A stretch of DNA of 64,000 nucleotides, taken from the NCBI GenBank assembly GCA_002869585.1, contig PKUO01000052.1:117790-181789 (forward strand), in the 5' to 3' direction. Within the stretch, counting starts at the first letter, position 1. Each line of letters begins with the position of its first letter. A model generated the notes under the pieces. It had not been told where the DNA came from, made no database searches, and was given only the letters and a program-made list of their open reading frames with translations. Shown one piece after another: positions 6,633 to 15,960 of this stretch. Position numbers and translations under genes: made by a program. Source of the stretch: Sedimenticola sp. GTDB taxonomy: Bacteria > Pseudomonadota > Gammaproteobacteria > Chromatiales > Chromatiaceae.

Positions 6633-8723
6633 ATGGTCAACCGCTTGCGACTCCGGCTTCTCAGATCCTCGCCGCATAGTTATGCCGCCGAACTGAGAAA
6701 CAACCAGATCCCGAAGACCCGGGAGCGGATGCTGATCATCGCGCTGGGCTTCCTCACCTCACTGTTGCTGTTTGTGTTGCTGGTCGCTTCTCCGTCGCTG
6801 GAGTGGAAGCTGACATCCAGCTTTTATGACAGCCATATGGGCCTGCTGGACAAGGCCGCCAACGCAGCCTCGCCGGTAATCATCGATATCGATGAGCAAA
6901 GTCTGAGGCGCTATGGCCAGTGGCCTTGGCCTCGAAACCTGATTACTGAACTGCTGCAGAAAATCAACCGGCAGAATCCCGCTGCGGTTGGCATTGACGC
7001 GCTGTTTTCCGAACCAGACCGGACCTCCCCCGTCGCGGTGCAGCATCAACTACTCAACCAATTTGGCGCACACCTCTCCCTCGAGGGTGTACCGGAAGAC
7101 CAGCGCGATTACGACCAGCTGCTTGGCCGGACGCTAGCTAGCGGCCCCTTCGTGTTAAGCTATTTTTTCGACTTCGAAAACACCATCGGCAAGGACTGCC
7201 TTCCCCCTTCGGTCAACATCGCCATGCTAGCCAAGGCATCCCAGAAAAACCCCAACCAGGCACTCTACCAACCCAGCGGATTGCGTTGCAGTATCCATCC
7301 GCTCTCTGAGTCTGCCAGGGCAATGGGATTCATCAATGGACGTCCGGACAATGATGGCATCTATCGGCGGGTCCCTCTGGTCATCAGACATAATGAACGC
7401 ATCTATCCGAATCTTGCCTTGCAGACGCTCAGCACCGCCCTGGCCGTGGAGCAGCTGGTTCTGGAATCCACCGACGATGGCTTTATCCTCAAGCTCCAGG
7501 ACCGTAAGATTCCACTGGATCAATCAGGCAACCTGCTGTTGCGATTCCCCGGCCCAAAACAGGCCTACCAGCATATTGCCGCCAGTGATGTGCTGTCAGG
7601 GAACGTTGATCCCGCGATCATCGAAAACCGCATCGTATTTCTCGGCATCTCCGCCATCGGCCTGAATGATTATCGACCCACCCCGCAAGACCCGCTGTTC
7701 ACCGGCGTCGATTTCCACGCCACCATCGTTGACAACATTTTGCACGGGGACTTTCTCTGGTATCCGAATGCCGCTCGCATCACCGAGCTTGCCTCGATCA
7801 TTCTGATCGGCACACTCTTTTCCATTCTCATGGCCTGGTCCGGCCCCCTGGCGATCATCCTGTTTACAGTCCTGAGCATGGCTGGTTTACTGGCCATATC
7901 CAATAACCTGTTTACCCAATCAGGCATCGTGCTCTCACCCTATCCAGCGATTCTGACCATCAGCAGCATTGTGATTGCCACAGCGATCTTCAAATACTGG
8001 CGCGAACAGCACCGCACCCATGAAATCGTTCAGCAGGTTCTGCTCAGCCAGGAAGCCACCATCGAGGGATTCGGGGCAATGGCGGAATACCGTGATCCGG
8101 AAACCGGTGGCCATATCAAGCGCACCCAGAACTATGTCAAAACCCTGGCCCTGGCCCTGAAAAACCATCCGAGATTTCGCACTGCCCTGGATGACATCAC
8201 CATCGACCTGATGCACAAAACAGCGCCGCTGCATGATATCGGTAAAATCGGAATCCCCGATGAGATCCTGCTGAAGGCCGGACGTCTTACCAAGGACGAA
8301 TTCGGCATCATGAAACAACACACCCAGCTGGGTGCCGATGTGATTGAAATCATCTCCGCCAAAGTGGGTCAGACGGAATTTTTGCGCATCGCCAAGGAGA
8401 TCATCCTCTGCCACCAGGAGAAGTGGGATGGCTCAGGTTATCCCAAACAACTGGCAAGAGAGCAGATTCCCGTATCCGCCCGGCTGATGGCCGTCGCCGA
8501 TGTCTATGACGCATTAATCAGCCGGCGGGTTTACAAAGCACCCTATTCGCATAAAACGGCGGTGCGCATGATAGTTGCCGAGAAAGACAAGCACTTCGAT
8601 CCGGATGTGGTCGATGCCTTCCTCGATGTACAGGATCAGTTTATGGAAATCGCCCTGCGCTTTCTCGATAGCGAGGAGCAACGCGAAATGCTTCTCAGGG
8701 ACGACGATAGCGCTGCGGTTTGA
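6633..8723 (+). CDS. CHASE2 sensor with HD-GYP c-di-GMP phosphodiesterase output
   Basis: Membrane signalling protein of 696 aa. A transmembrane helix at about 34-52 is followed by a large periplasmic CHASE2 domain (about 55-385, with VIIDIDEQSLRRYGQWPWPR), then three helices (about 385-470) and a cytoplasmic HD-GYP domain. The output domain keeps the catalytic signatures: MAEYRDPETGGHIKR, the HD pair in HDIGKIGIPDEIL (residues 533-534) and EKWDGSGYP. It should therefore hydrolyse cyclic di-GMP in response to a periplasmic signal. It forms a unit with the FecR and OmpA-lipoprotein genes, which may supply or modulate that signal. CHASE2 is more often fused to adenylate cyclases, kinases or GGDEF domains. 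Confidence 0.9.
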   Translation: MVNRLRLRLLRSSPHSYAAELRNNQIPKTRERMLIIALGFLTSLLLFVLLVASPSLEWKLTSSFYDSHMGLLDKAANAASPVIIDIDEQSLRRYGQWPWPRNLITELLQKINRQNPAAVGIDALFSEPDRTSPVAVQHQLLNQFGAHLSLEGVPEDQRDYDQLLGRTLASGPFVLSYFFDFENTIGKDCLPPSVNIAMLAKASQKNPNQALYQPSGLRCSIHPLSESARAMGFINGRPDNDGIYRRVPLVIRHNERIYPNLALQTLSTALAVEQLVLESTDDGFILKLQDRKIPLDQSGNLLLRFPGPKQAYQHIAASDVLSGNVDPAIIENRIVFLGISAIGLNDYRPTPQDPLFTGVDFHATIVDNILHGDFLWYPNAARITELASIILIGTLFSILMAWSGPLAIILFTVLSMAGLLAISNNLFTQSGIVLSPYPAILTISSIVIATAIFKYWREQHRTHEIVQQVLLSQEATIEGFGAMAEYRDPETGGHIKRTQNYVKTLALALKNHPRFRTALDDITIDLMHKTAPLHDIGKIGIPDEILLKAGRLTKDEFGIMKQHTQLGADVIEIISAKVGQTEFLRIAKEIILCHQEKWDGSGYPKQLAREQIPVSARLMAVADVYDALISRRVYKAPYSHKTAVRMIVAEKDKHFDPDVVDAFLDVQDQFMEIALRFLDSEEQREMLLRDDDSAAV

Positions 8724-8771
8724 TAAAATGCGCCTTACACTATAAGTTGGCCGGGAGAAACCTGACACACA

Positions 8772-8810
8772 ATAAAAAAGGCTTGCACCAATTATGATGT
8801 AAGCCTTTCT
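8772..8810 (-). terminator. Intrinsic terminator of tRNA-Phe
   Basis: Read on the minus strand, AAAGGCTTACA pairs with TGCAAGCCTTT and a T-rich run follows. It starts just 7 nt beyond the tRNA 3' end. On the plus strand it may also help end the HD-GYP transcript. Confidence 0.8.
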
Positions 8811-8816
8811 ATTGTA

Positions 8817-8892
8817 TGGTGGCCAGGGACAGAATCGAACTGCCGACACGGGGATTTTCAGTCCCCTGCTCTACCGACTGAGCTACCTGGCC
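8817..8892 (-). tRNA. tRNA-Phe (GAA)
   Basis: Complete 76-nt cloverleaf with encoded CCA. The acceptor stem is GGCCAGG/CCTGGCC, the D-arm contains AGCTCAGTCGGTAGAGC, and the anticodon arm is GGGGA-CTGAAAA-TCCCC with anticodon GAA. The T-arm contains GTTCGATTC. It is a single-gene unit with its own terminator. Confidence 0.97.
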
Positions 8893-8955
8893 ATAAACAG
8901 AGCGCGTATTAAACCGGGCAACGCAGTCGGAGTCAAGTCCGAAAATTCGTCTGGA

Positions 8956-9225
8956 TCAACTTTGGGGTACATACCCTTCAGGGGTTTCAGCCCCTTCGCC
9001 GAAGAAAAACTTCTCCATCTGATCTTCGAGATATTTCCGCGCCTTGGGATCGACGGGCGATAGACGGTTTTCGTTGATCAGCATGGTCTGCTGCTTCAAC
9101 CACATCTGCCAAGCCTCCTTGGAGACGCTTTCGAACACCCGCTTGCCCAGATCACCGGGGTAGGGTTGACGCTCAAGGCCTTCCGCCTCTTTCTGCAGTT
9201 TGACACAGTTCACCATCCGGCTCAT
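8956..9225 (-). CDS. yggX: Probable Fe(2+)-trafficking protein YggX
   Basis: YggX family, 89 aa, cytoplasmic. It has the conserved N-terminus [16 protein letters not shown], with the redox-relevant Cys at position 7, followed by YPGDLGKRV and [18 protein letters not shown]. In enterobacteria YggX protects iron-sulfur clusters from oxidation and is linked to MutY repair. It overlaps the end of mutY by 4 nt (ATGA), reproducing the widespread mutY-yggX operon. Confidence 0.95.
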   Translation of the reverse strand: MSRMVNCVKLQKEAEGLERQPYPGDLGKRVFESVSKEAWQMWLKQQTMLINENRLSPVDPKARKYLEDQMEKFFFGEGAETPEGYVPQS

Positions 9226-10295
9226 GCGGACACTCCTTTCGTACGTTCGTTTAGCTCGTTCAATATGCGCGCCACCGGGGCCGCCAGCCCGCGCTGTTCG
9301 CTGTTGCCCGTGTTATACCAGACTCTTCCGGCATCATCCATCACACAACTTGCAATGTTTTTCAGTGCTATCTGCACCGGCATGATATCCAGGTGATAGT
9401 GACTGAAACTGTGGCGACGCGTTTCCCAGGCGGTAAAATGACAGTTTTCGATCGCCAGATTGCGCCGGCTCCAAGCCTCTATCCCTTCCAGGGACTCACA
9501 CTCGGGGAAGCTCCAAAGCCCACCCCAGATCCCAGCAGGCGGCCGCTTTTCCAGCAACACGGCACCGCTCGGGTCGGTCACCAGCAACATGCATACCGAC
9601 TTCACCGGCAGCTGCTTTTTCGGTTTGGATTCAGGATAGGCGTGCAGCTCGTCCTGGGCGTAGGCCTTGCAAAGGTTTTGCAGTGGACACTCCTGGCAGT
9701 TGGGGTTGCGCCGGGTGCACACACCGGCGCCCAGGTCCATCATCGCCTGGTTATAGGCCCTGGCTGAGCTTTCCGGGGTCAGCCCCTCGCTGAGCGCCCA
9801 AAGCCGACTCAGAACGGCACTCTGCCCAGGCCATCCGTCTATGGCAAAGCAACGCGCCAACACCCGCTTCACATTGCCGTCGAGGATCGGATGGGATTGG
9901 CCGAGGGCAAGGGACAACACCGCGCCTGCCGTCGAGCGCCCTATCCCCGGCAGTTCGCACAGACGCTCGATCTCATCGGGAAACACGCCTTGTTGTTCTT
10001 CCACGATGATCTTTGCAGCCTTGTGCAGGTTTCTCGCCCGGGCGTAATAACCCAGTCCCGACCAGTAATGCAACACCTCGTCCTGTGACGCCTCGGCCAA
10101 CGCCTGCAGATCGGGGAAACGCGCCATGAAACGCTGAAAATAGGGAATGACCGTCACCACCTGGGTCTGCTGCAGCATGATCTCCGACACCCAGACCCGA
10201 TAGGGCGTAGATTCCTGCTGCCAGGGAAGATCCTTTCTGCCGTGAGCGGAAAACCACCGAATGACCCGTTCAGAAAAATCACGCTTCTCCATCAC
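9222..10295 (-). CDS. mutY: A/G-specific adenine DNA glycosylase
   Basis: Removes adenine mispaired with 8-oxoguanine. The 357-aa protein has the helix-hairpin-helix fold with [12 protein letters not shown] (catalytic Glu), the hairpin [18 protein letters not shown] and the catalytic Asp in [12 protein letters not shown]. The [4Fe-4S] loop has Cys spacing C-x6-C-x2-C-x5-C ([17 protein letters not shown]). The C-terminal third is the MutT-like 8-oxoG recognition domain, with the FSH motif. It forms an operon with yggX. An alternative start 3 nt downstream is equally good. Confidence 0.96.
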   Translation of the reverse strand: MMEKRDFSERVIRWFSAHGRKDLPWQQESTPYRVWVSEIMLQQTQVVTVIPYFQRFMARFPDLQALAEASQDEVLHYWSGLGYYARARNLHKAAKIIVEEQQGVFPDEIERLCELPGIGRSTAGAVLSLALGQSHPILDGNVKRVLARCFAIDGWPGQSAVLSRLWALSEGLTPESSARAYNQAMMDLGAGVCTRRNPNCQECPLQNLCKAYAQDELHAYPESKPKKQLPVKSVCMLLVTDPSGAVLLEKRPPAGIWGGLWSFPECESLEGIEAWSRRNLAIENCHFTAWETRRHSFSHYHLDIMPVQIALKNIASCVMDDAGRVWYNTGNSEQRGLAAPVARILNELNERTKGVSA

Positions 10296-10380
10296 ACACC
10301 CACACTATCAACCCCACCACGGACAACCCGACACCAATATGCGATAATCCGCGGCAAGTACCCACACCGAGAACCCTTTT

Positions 10381-11376
10381 GTGCAGAAACACCTCAGCCA
10401 CGCCCTCTTTGGACTGATCTTACTGATTTCCAGCTCAAGTTTCGCCCTCACTTTCCCCCTGCCGCCAGAGGGTGAAGCGCTGGTCGGCGAGGTGCGCCAT
10501 GTCATCGCGAAATACGAGGACACCCTGTCCGATATCGCCCGTTTGAACGATCTGGGCTTTATAGAAATCACCGAGGCCAACCCGGAGGTGGATGCCTGGC
10601 TGCCCGGCGAAGGCACCTCTGTCACTCTACCCACCCGCTTTATCCTGCCCCCCGGCCCCAGGGAAGGCGTGGTGATCAACCTGGCAGAGCTGCGCCTCTA
10701 CTACTATCCGAAGGGTAAAAACCAGGTGATTACCCATCCGCTGGGAATCGGGCGTGAAGGCTGGAGCACTCCCACCGGGAAGGCGCAGATCATTGACAAG
10801 CGCCACCTGCCGAGCTGGCGGCCACCGCTGTCGATCCGCCAGGAGCACGAGGCCAATGGCGATCCGCTGCCGCTGGTGGTCGAACCCGGCCCGGACAACC
10901 CCCTCGGCGAATATGCCCTGTACCTGAGCATGCCCGGTTATCTGCTGCACGGCACCAATAAGCCATACGGCGTGGGCATGCGCGTCAGCCACGGCTGCAT
11001 CCGGCTCTATCCGGAAGACATCGAAAGCCTGTACGCCGAACTGCCCACAGGTACACCGATACAGATCATCAACGCGCCCTACAAGGCGGGCTGGTCACAG
11101 GGGCGACTGTATGTGGAAGCCCATACGCCGTTGAGCGAACAACTCGAGGAAGACGGCAAAAACTATACGCCTATGATCCGCGCCATCGTCGCGGCCCTTG
11201 GCGACTCCACGCTGAAACCTGACTGGCAGGCGGTTAAACAGGCAACGGCGCTGCAGAAGGGCATCCCGGTTGCGGTCGTTGCCCAACCGGAGTCCACGCA
11301 AAAGATAGCCCTGGAAAAACCCCTGTTCTCACCCCAGCGCAATCTCTGGTTATCTGACGATATGGATAGCCAGTAG
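10381..11376 (+). CDS. L,D-transpeptidase (YkuD family)
   Basis: Periplasmic enzyme of 331 aa forming 3-3 peptidoglycan cross-links or attaching Lpp-type lipoproteins to the wall. It has a GTG start and a signal peptide of about 22 residues. A LysM-like stretch follows (about 35-80), then the YkuD catalytic domain (about 95-220) ending in HGTNKPYGVGMRVSHGCIRL, which contains the His and the catalytic Cys in SHGC. The C-terminal 90 residues are an extra region without a recognised domain. The Lpp-like lipoprotein gene immediately downstream, on the opposite strand, is a plausible substrate; this is inference. Confidence 0.9.
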   Translation: MQKHLSHALFGLILLISSSSFALTFPLPPEGEALVGEVRHVIAKYEDTLSDIARLNDLGFIEITEANPEVDAWLPGEGTSVTLPTRFILPPGPREGVVINLAELRLYYYPKGKNQVITHPLGIGREGWSTPTGKAQIIDKRHLPSWRPPLSIRQEHEANGDPLPLVVEPGPDNPLGEYALYLSMPGYLLHGTNKPYGVGMRVSHGCIRLYPEDIESLYAELPTGTPIQIINAPYKAGWSQGRLYVEAHTPLSEQLEEDGKNYTPMIRAIVAALGDSTLKPDWQAVKQATALQKGIPVAVVAQPESTQKIALEKPLFSPQRNLWLSDDMDSQ

Positions 11377-11410
11377 CCAGTCGACCGCGCTACCCATTCC
11401 ATCCCTGAAT

Positions 11411-11450
11411 AAAAAAACCCGGCCCCTGTCAGCAGGCAGCCGGGTTTTTC
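11411..11450. terminator. Bidirectional intrinsic terminator
   Basis: Stem AAACCCGGC / GCCGGGTTT with an A-run on the left and a T-run on the right. It lies between the convergent L,D-transpeptidase and Lpp-like genes and can serve both. Confidence 0.85.
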
Positions 11451-11471
11451 GTCAGACAAGTAGTGGCGTAA

Positions 11472-11735
11472 TTATTTCGCCATGGCCTTGTTCATCATGC
11501 GGTCACAGCGCTCGGCACACTCGTCAGCGGCTGATTGCGCGGCATTGGCGGCGTTCATCGCTGCGCCGGCCTTGCTCGCTGCATCGTTGGCTGCTGCAGT
11601 AGCTGCATCAGCAGTCTGCTGTGCCCGCTCGATATCCGCCTGCATCTGTTTCAGCTGATCGGTAGTGGCGCAACCGGTTACCAGACCCAAGCTCAATACC
11701 AGCGCTGACAATTTTACTAAAGTACTTTTTTTCAT
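11472..11735 (-). CDS. Lpp/OprI-like alanine-zipper lipoprotein
   Basis: Small outer-membrane lipoprotein, 87 aa. The signal peptide ends in a lipobox (LVTGC, Cys 22). The mature part is a helical alanine-zipper (AATAAANDAASKAGAAMNAA) with a heptad pattern, ending in Lys. In Lpp the C-terminal Lys is linked to peptidoglycan by an L,D-transpeptidase. A Cys pair (ECAERC) near the C-terminus is also seen in OprI-type or entericidin-like variants and could form an intermolecular disulfide. Confidence 0.82.
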   Translation of the reverse strand: MKKSTLVKLSALVLSLGLVTGCATTDQLKQMQADIERAQQTADAATAAANDAASKAGAAMNAANAAQSAADECAERCDRMMNKAMAK

Positions 11736-11894
11736 TTTCCCATGCTCCTAAATTTCAAAATTTTCCCGGTTGTTTGGCTGTCCGGCGCAGCCTGACAATT
11801 TCCCCTCTTCTAATGATAGGGAATCATTTCGCCGTTCACAAACGAATCCGCATCAAATTGCAGGTATTCCGTCATATTTTCCGCATTTTGTCAG

Positions 11895-13994
11895 TTAAAA
11901 AGAGAAACCTTTCAGTTTATCTCCGAGCGAGCCTTTTATCTTGTCCTGCAGTTTCTGTTTCACCTCTTCTTTTTTCTCCTCGATCTTTTCCTCGACTTTG
12001 GCCTTTTGCGTCCCGGTCAGCACCTTGCCCCAATCGACGCTGAACTTGGGCGATACGTAGGGACCGGTCATGTGCACCGGAACCGGAATCCCCTTGAGAT
12101 CATCGAGACCTTCGCCACCCTGGCCCTTTTCGGTACTGACGATTACCGGGGTAACGGTATAGTCGAGGGTTTCCGGGACCAGACTGACTGTACCTTCGCC
12201 GGTAATCCGCAGAAAGGGGGACTTGGCAAGCAGATCCTTGTTGGTCAAAACGCCGTTGCTGATCACCGCTGAACCACCCAGTTCCGAGAAATCGGTCTGC
12301 GCCGGCTCATTGCTGGCCGCGACAGTCTGACCCTGAAACTTCGCCTTGGTTTCACGGATAATCTGGGCAATGTTGAACCCCTTCACCGCACCGTTGGCGA
12401 ATTTGAAATCGAGGTTTCCGCCCAGGCTCTTTTTCACCGCATTGATGCTGTTGCCCTTGGTATTGAGCTTGGCATTGAATTGACCGGTACCGGTCAGTTT
12501 GTCATCACCGGTTAGATCCTTGAGCAACGGACCAGCCTGCAGATTGGTGAGGCTGTGCTCAACCCGGATCACCGGTGTGTCGCTGGCCACATCCAGGTTG
12601 ACTTTGCCATCTAAAGCCCCCTGGTAAAACTGCTTGATCGCCTGACCGGTCTCAATCTTGCCGTTTTTCGCCTTCACGGTCAGCTGTATCTGCTCGGCCA
12701 GCAGTTTCTGGATGGTCAGTTTGCCGACACTCAGTACGCCGTTCAGATTGAGGGAGCGCAAGGTTTCGATCGGCAGCAAGGGTTCATCGCCACTGGCTTT
12801 GGCAGCAGGCTGTGTTTCTGCGGGCGCCTCCTTGACAGGGGGCAGGTAGCGATCCGCATCTATTGCATCGACATTGAGGTTGAAGCCGATTGCGGCTCCA
12901 TTGAGAGTAACATCGCCATCCAGTTTGGTATCATCCAGCACCATGCTGAGCTTATCCAGCTTGGTCAGAGCACCCTGGTTATTGAGATCAAAACCAGCGC
13001 TGAAGCGGGTCAGTACAGTGGTATCGGCGGTCTCAGGCAGCGCCACTTTTTGCGCGGCCAGCCACTGACGCAGATTGAACTCAGCCAGTTTGAAGCTGCC
13101 GGTGAATACCGGTTTGGTGTTGATCTTGGCACCCGCCAGATTACCGGAGAGCTTGAGGTCACCCGAATTCAATGACAGATCCTTCACGCTCACCGTATCA
13201 CCATTGAGGGCCGCAGAGACCGCCGCACTCAGTTCGGCCTGCAGGCTACCGCTGGGGAATGCCTCGCCTTCGGCATCGGTGGTCAGTTTGAGATCGCTGA
13301 CATCGATAGTGCCGGCGGCCTGGTCAACATTGACGGTTCCGCTTAGCTGCACCTTGGCATTGAGCTGGGGCGCCTTGCTCTTCAGCTGCAAATCCATCTC
13401 CAATCCAACCGGTTTACCGGGGATGATTGCCCCACTCTTCAGGTTGAAGGGCGCCACCTCAAAATACTGACCGGTACTGCGATCGTCCCAGCTGATCTGC
13501 GCATCGCTGATGTTGACGCCACCAATCGAGAGGCTCGCCACCTGGACTCTGTCATCGTCGGCCTCCGGTTTCTCCTCGGAAGCCTCGGCGCCCTTGGCCA
13601 GATCATCCCAGTTGGTCTTGCCATCTTTCTGTTTGGCGAGATTGAGCACGAGGCCATCCAGGCCGATGGTATCCACCTCAACCTGGCTACTCAGCAACGG
13701 CATCAACTTGACGTGCACCGCGGCATGCTTGACTGCGGCAAAGGCCTTCTCTTCAAAGCCCGCGGCATTGCTCAACTGCATCGCCCCGATGTCGATACCC
13801 AGCCAGGGAAAAACCGAGAGTTTCAGATCACCATCAATAGTGAGTTGCCGCCCGGTGTGTTCCTGGACCTTGCTGACGATTTCATCCTTGTAGTCGTTCG
13901 GATCAAACACCATCGGCAAAATCACAACCGCCGCGACCAGCAGCAACAGGATCAGTCCCAGCAGTATGCCAAAGATTTTGAACAATTTACCCAT
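11895..13994 (-). CDS. AsmA-family protein
   Basis: Large AsmA-like protein, 699 aa. One N-terminal transmembrane helix (about 5-28) is followed by FDPNDYKDEIVSKVQEHTGR, the conserved entry to the AsmA domain, and a long beta-rich periplasmic region. The AsmA_2-type C-terminal part is at about 480-640 (GGNLDFKFANGAVKGFNIAQ). The last 50 residues are a Lys/Glu-rich helix. AsmA relatives are thought to move phospholipids between inner and outer membrane. It is transcribed alone. Confidence 0.9.
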   Translation of the reverse strand: MGKLFKIFGILLGLILLLLVAAVVILPMVFDPNDYKDEIVSKVQEHTGRQLTIDGDLKLSVFPWLGIDIGAMQLSNAAGFEEKAFAAVKHAAVHVKLMPLLSSQVEVDTIGLDGLVLNLAKQKDGKTNWDDLAKGAEASEEKPEADDDRVQVASLSIGGVNISDAQISWDDRSTGQYFEVAPFNLKSGAIIPGKPVGLEMDLQLKSKAPQLNAKVQLSGTVNVDQAAGTIDVSDLKLTTDAEGEAFPSGSLQAELSAAVSAALNGDTVSVKDLSLNSGDLKLSGNLAGAKINTKPVFTGSFKLAEFNLRQWLAAQKVALPETADTTVLTRFSAGFDLNNQGALTKLDKLSMVLDDTKLDGDVTLNGAAIGFNLNVDAIDADRYLPPVKEAPAETQPAAKASGDEPLLPIETLRSLNLNGVLSVGKLTIQKLLAEQIQLTVKAKNGKIETGQAIKQFYQGALDGKVNLDVASDTPVIRVEHSLTNLQAGPLLKDLTGDDKLTGTGQFNAKLNTKGNSINAVKKSLGGNLDFKFANGAVKGFNIAQIIRETKAKFQGQTVAASNEPAQTDFSELGGSAVISNGVLTNKDLLAKSPFLRITGEGTVSLVPETLDYTVTPVIVSTEKGQGGEGLDDLKGIPVPVHMTGPYVSPKFSVDWGKVLTGTQKAKVEEKIEEKKEEVKQKLQDKIKGSLGDKLKGFSF

Positions 13995-14104
13995 CAGAGT
14001 CTCCCTGAGTTTCTCTCAATTTTCTTTAAGCTTATCGCTAAAGCATGAACCATCAATTGGATGAATGCCACTCAACCCGTCAGCAGGATACAAAATATTA
14101 TAAT

Positions 14105-14422
14105 TCAAGATGACGCTCGTTCCGCGCCGCAGTTACAGCAGATATCGAAATTGCCTTCCGAGTGTTCGCCACAAACCGGACAGTCCCAGGCCTGCTGCCC
14201 ATCGGCTTGCGCTCTGTGCTGATACTGATCGAGCAGTTGCCGGACGCGCGCTTCATCAACATCGTCCACCAGCCAGATCGTGGGAAACTGAACGGCAGGC
14301 AGCTCGCCGGCTGCGCCACTGAGAAAATCCCCCAGCACCACACACTCAACGCCATGAAACAACAGATAGTCCTTGAGCAACTGCGCTTCAATCCTGTCCC
14401 TGGCCTGGTAGAGCTGGATCAT
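14105..14422 (-). CDS. DUF2007 protein with C-terminal zinc ribbon
   Basis: Cytoplasmic protein of 105 aa. The first 65 residues match the DUF2007 'putative signal transducing protein' type (QLYQARDRIEAQLLKDYL, then the hydrophobic core). The C-terminus is a four-Cys ribbon, CPVC followed by CCNCG, likely binding zinc. The start overlaps the stop of oxyR by 4 nt (ATGA), so it is translated with the peroxide regulator. Function is unknown; a link to oxidative stress is suggested only by the coupling. Confidence 0.8.
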   Translation of the reverse strand: MIQLYQARDRIEAQLLKDYLLFHGVECVVLGDFLSGAAGELPAVQFPTIWLVDDVDEARVRQLLDQYQHRAQADGQQAWDCPVCGEHSEGNFDICCNCGAERASS

Positions 14423-15327
14423 ATCTCACGCCCCTCGAGCAGGGCCTGCATATGGCCGGCCAACAGATGCAGATCCGCTTTGCGGTGATAGGTTTTACGC
14501 CACACCAGTCCAATCTGGCGATGCGGGCCTGGTTCGGCCAGCGCCACCAGCGCAATTTCGCTGCTTTTCAGTAGTTCGGTGGTCACCGCCATCTGTGGAA
14601 CAAAGGTCATCCCCTGGCCGCCCGCCACCATCTGCAACAGGGTGTACAGGCTGGTTCCCTGGAACGCCGCCTTGCTCTTCAACCCGTCCAGATGGCAGAC
14701 TGCCAGGGCATGATCGGTCAGGCAATGCCCCTCTTCCAGCAGCATAAGCTCCTCGCGGGGCAGCTGAGAGGTGCTGACTTGCGCCTGCCCGGCAAGGGCA
14801 TGGCCCTCGGGCAGCGCCAGCAGAAAATTCTCTGACCAGAACAGCTCACGTTCCAGATTCTCCATGGCGAATGGAAAGGCGATGATCGCCGCATCCAGAT
14901 CACCGGCACTGAGCCTCTCGATCAGCCGCGCCGACTGATCCTCGACCAGAAACAGCTCCAGTTGCGGATAGCGATGACGGATCGCGGGTAACACCCGTGG
15001 CAGCAAAAAGGGGCCGATCGTGGGAATCACCCCCAGGCGCAGGGCCCCGGACAGGGGTGTTCCGTCCGATTTCGCCGTCTCCACCAGCTCCCGGCTGAGA
15101 AACAGGATCTGCCGCGCCTGCTCCAGCAGCCTGGCACCCATGGGCGTCAGGCTCACCTGACGTTTACTGCGCTCGAACAAGGGCGTCCCCAGCAGGCTCT
15201 CAAGATCCTGAACGCCCGCACTCAACGTCGACTGGGTGACAAAACAGTGCTCGGCCGCGCGGCCAAAGTGCTGGGAATCGGCGACGGCGACGAAATATTG
15301 CAGTTGTCTGACACTGGGAAGATTCAT
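14419..15327 (-). CDS. oxyR: Peroxide-sensing LysR-type regulator OxyR
   Basis: LysR-type transcription factor, 302 aa. An N-terminal winged helix (QLQYFVAVADSQHFGRAAEH) is followed by a regulatory domain. Both redox cysteines of OxyR are present with the usual spacing in EEGHCLTDHALAVCHLDG, which identifies it over other LysR proteins. In the family, H2O2 oxidises these to a disulfide and switches the target promoters. It is divergent from rubrerythrin-rubredoxin across 119 bp, so that operon is a likely target, and it is co-transcribed with the DUF2007 gene. Confidence 0.94.
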   Translation of the reverse strand: MNLPSVRQLQYFVAVADSQHFGRAAEHCFVTQSTLSAGVQDLESLLGTPLFERSKRQVSLTPMGARLLEQARQILFLSRELVETAKSDGTPLSGALRLGVIPTIGPFLLPRVLPAIRHRYPQLELFLVEDQSARLIERLSAGDLDAAIIAFPFAMENLERELFWSENFLLALPEGHALAGQAQVSTSQLPREELMLLEEGHCLTDHALAVCHLDGLKSKAAFQGTSLYTLLQMVAGGQGMTFVPQMAVTTELLKSSEIALVALAEPGPHRQIGLVWRKTYHRKADLHLLAGHMQALLEGREI

Positions 15328-15328
15328 G

Positions 15329-15367
15329 ATCGTTTTTACCGATTAATATCATCGTTTTAATCCGTTA
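15329..15367. promoter_or_regulatory. 22-nt-periodic direct repeat in oxyR/rbr divergent region
   Basis: Two imperfect 17-nt copies, ATCGTTTTTACCGATTA at 15329 and ATCGTTTTAATCCGTTA at 15351 (13 of 17 identical), exactly 22 nt apart, which is about two helical turns. They lie immediately upstream of oxyR and in the shared region with rubrerythrin, a position expected for a regulator site. They do not match the E. coli OxyR ATAG-type pattern well. Confidence 0.45.
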
Positions 15368-15446
15368 GACCGAAATTAACAGACCCGGTAACCTCTGTCC
15401 ACAGATTGAGAACACAACTAATTACAGAGACAACTGGAGCAACGAA

Positions 15447-15923
15447 ATGAGCGACAAAAACATCTATCAGACCATTCAGAACCTTGAAGCGGCCTTTGCC
15501 GGTGAATCCATGGCGAACCGCAAATACCTTTACTTTGCCCGCGAATGCCGCAAACTCGGTGCCGACGCGGTAGCGGATGTGTTCGAGGAGACCGCCCGTC
15601 AGGAGACGGCGCACGCCTTCGGACACCTGGAACTGCTCTATCCGCCCCAGACCCTCAGCGTCGAAAAGATGCTGGAACTGGCCATCGAGGGTGAGACCTA
15701 CGAGTATACCGAGATGTATCCGGCCTTCAGAAATACCGCGCTGGAAGAACAGAATCATGCGGCGGTGGCTGAAATGGATGAACAGATTGCGGAGTCTAAG
15801 GAACATGCAGAGCAGTTTGCGGCCATCCTGGAAAAGGCGGCAAAGCGTTTCTCCGCCCTGACCAATGTCGAACAGCGGCACGCAAACCATTACCGGGACA
15901 CACTGAATAAATTCAGTGCCTGA
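15447..15923 (+). CDS. Rubrerythrin (diiron domain only)
   Basis: Diiron peroxidase of the rubrerythrin family, 158 aa. It reduces H2O2 to water with electrons from rubredoxin. The four-helix ferritin-like core has Glu/His ligands in GESMANRKYLYFARE, EETARQETAHAFGHLE and EEQNHAAVAEMDEQ. It lacks the C-terminal rubredoxin domain of classical rubrerythrin; a free rubredoxin is encoded 37 nt downstream. A GGAG site lies before the ATG. It is divergent from oxyR, so peroxide induction is likely. Confidence 0.92.
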   Translation: MSDKNIYQTIQNLEAAFAGESMANRKYLYFARECRKLGADAVADVFEETARQETAHAFGHLELLYPPQTLSVEKMLELAIEGETYEYTEMYPAFRNTALEEQNHAAVAEMDEQIAESKEHAEQFAAILEKAAKRFSALTNVEQRHANHYRDTLNKFSA

Positions 15924-15960
15924 TCGAACAGATTTACAGCTTAGTTAAGGAGTTATAAAA

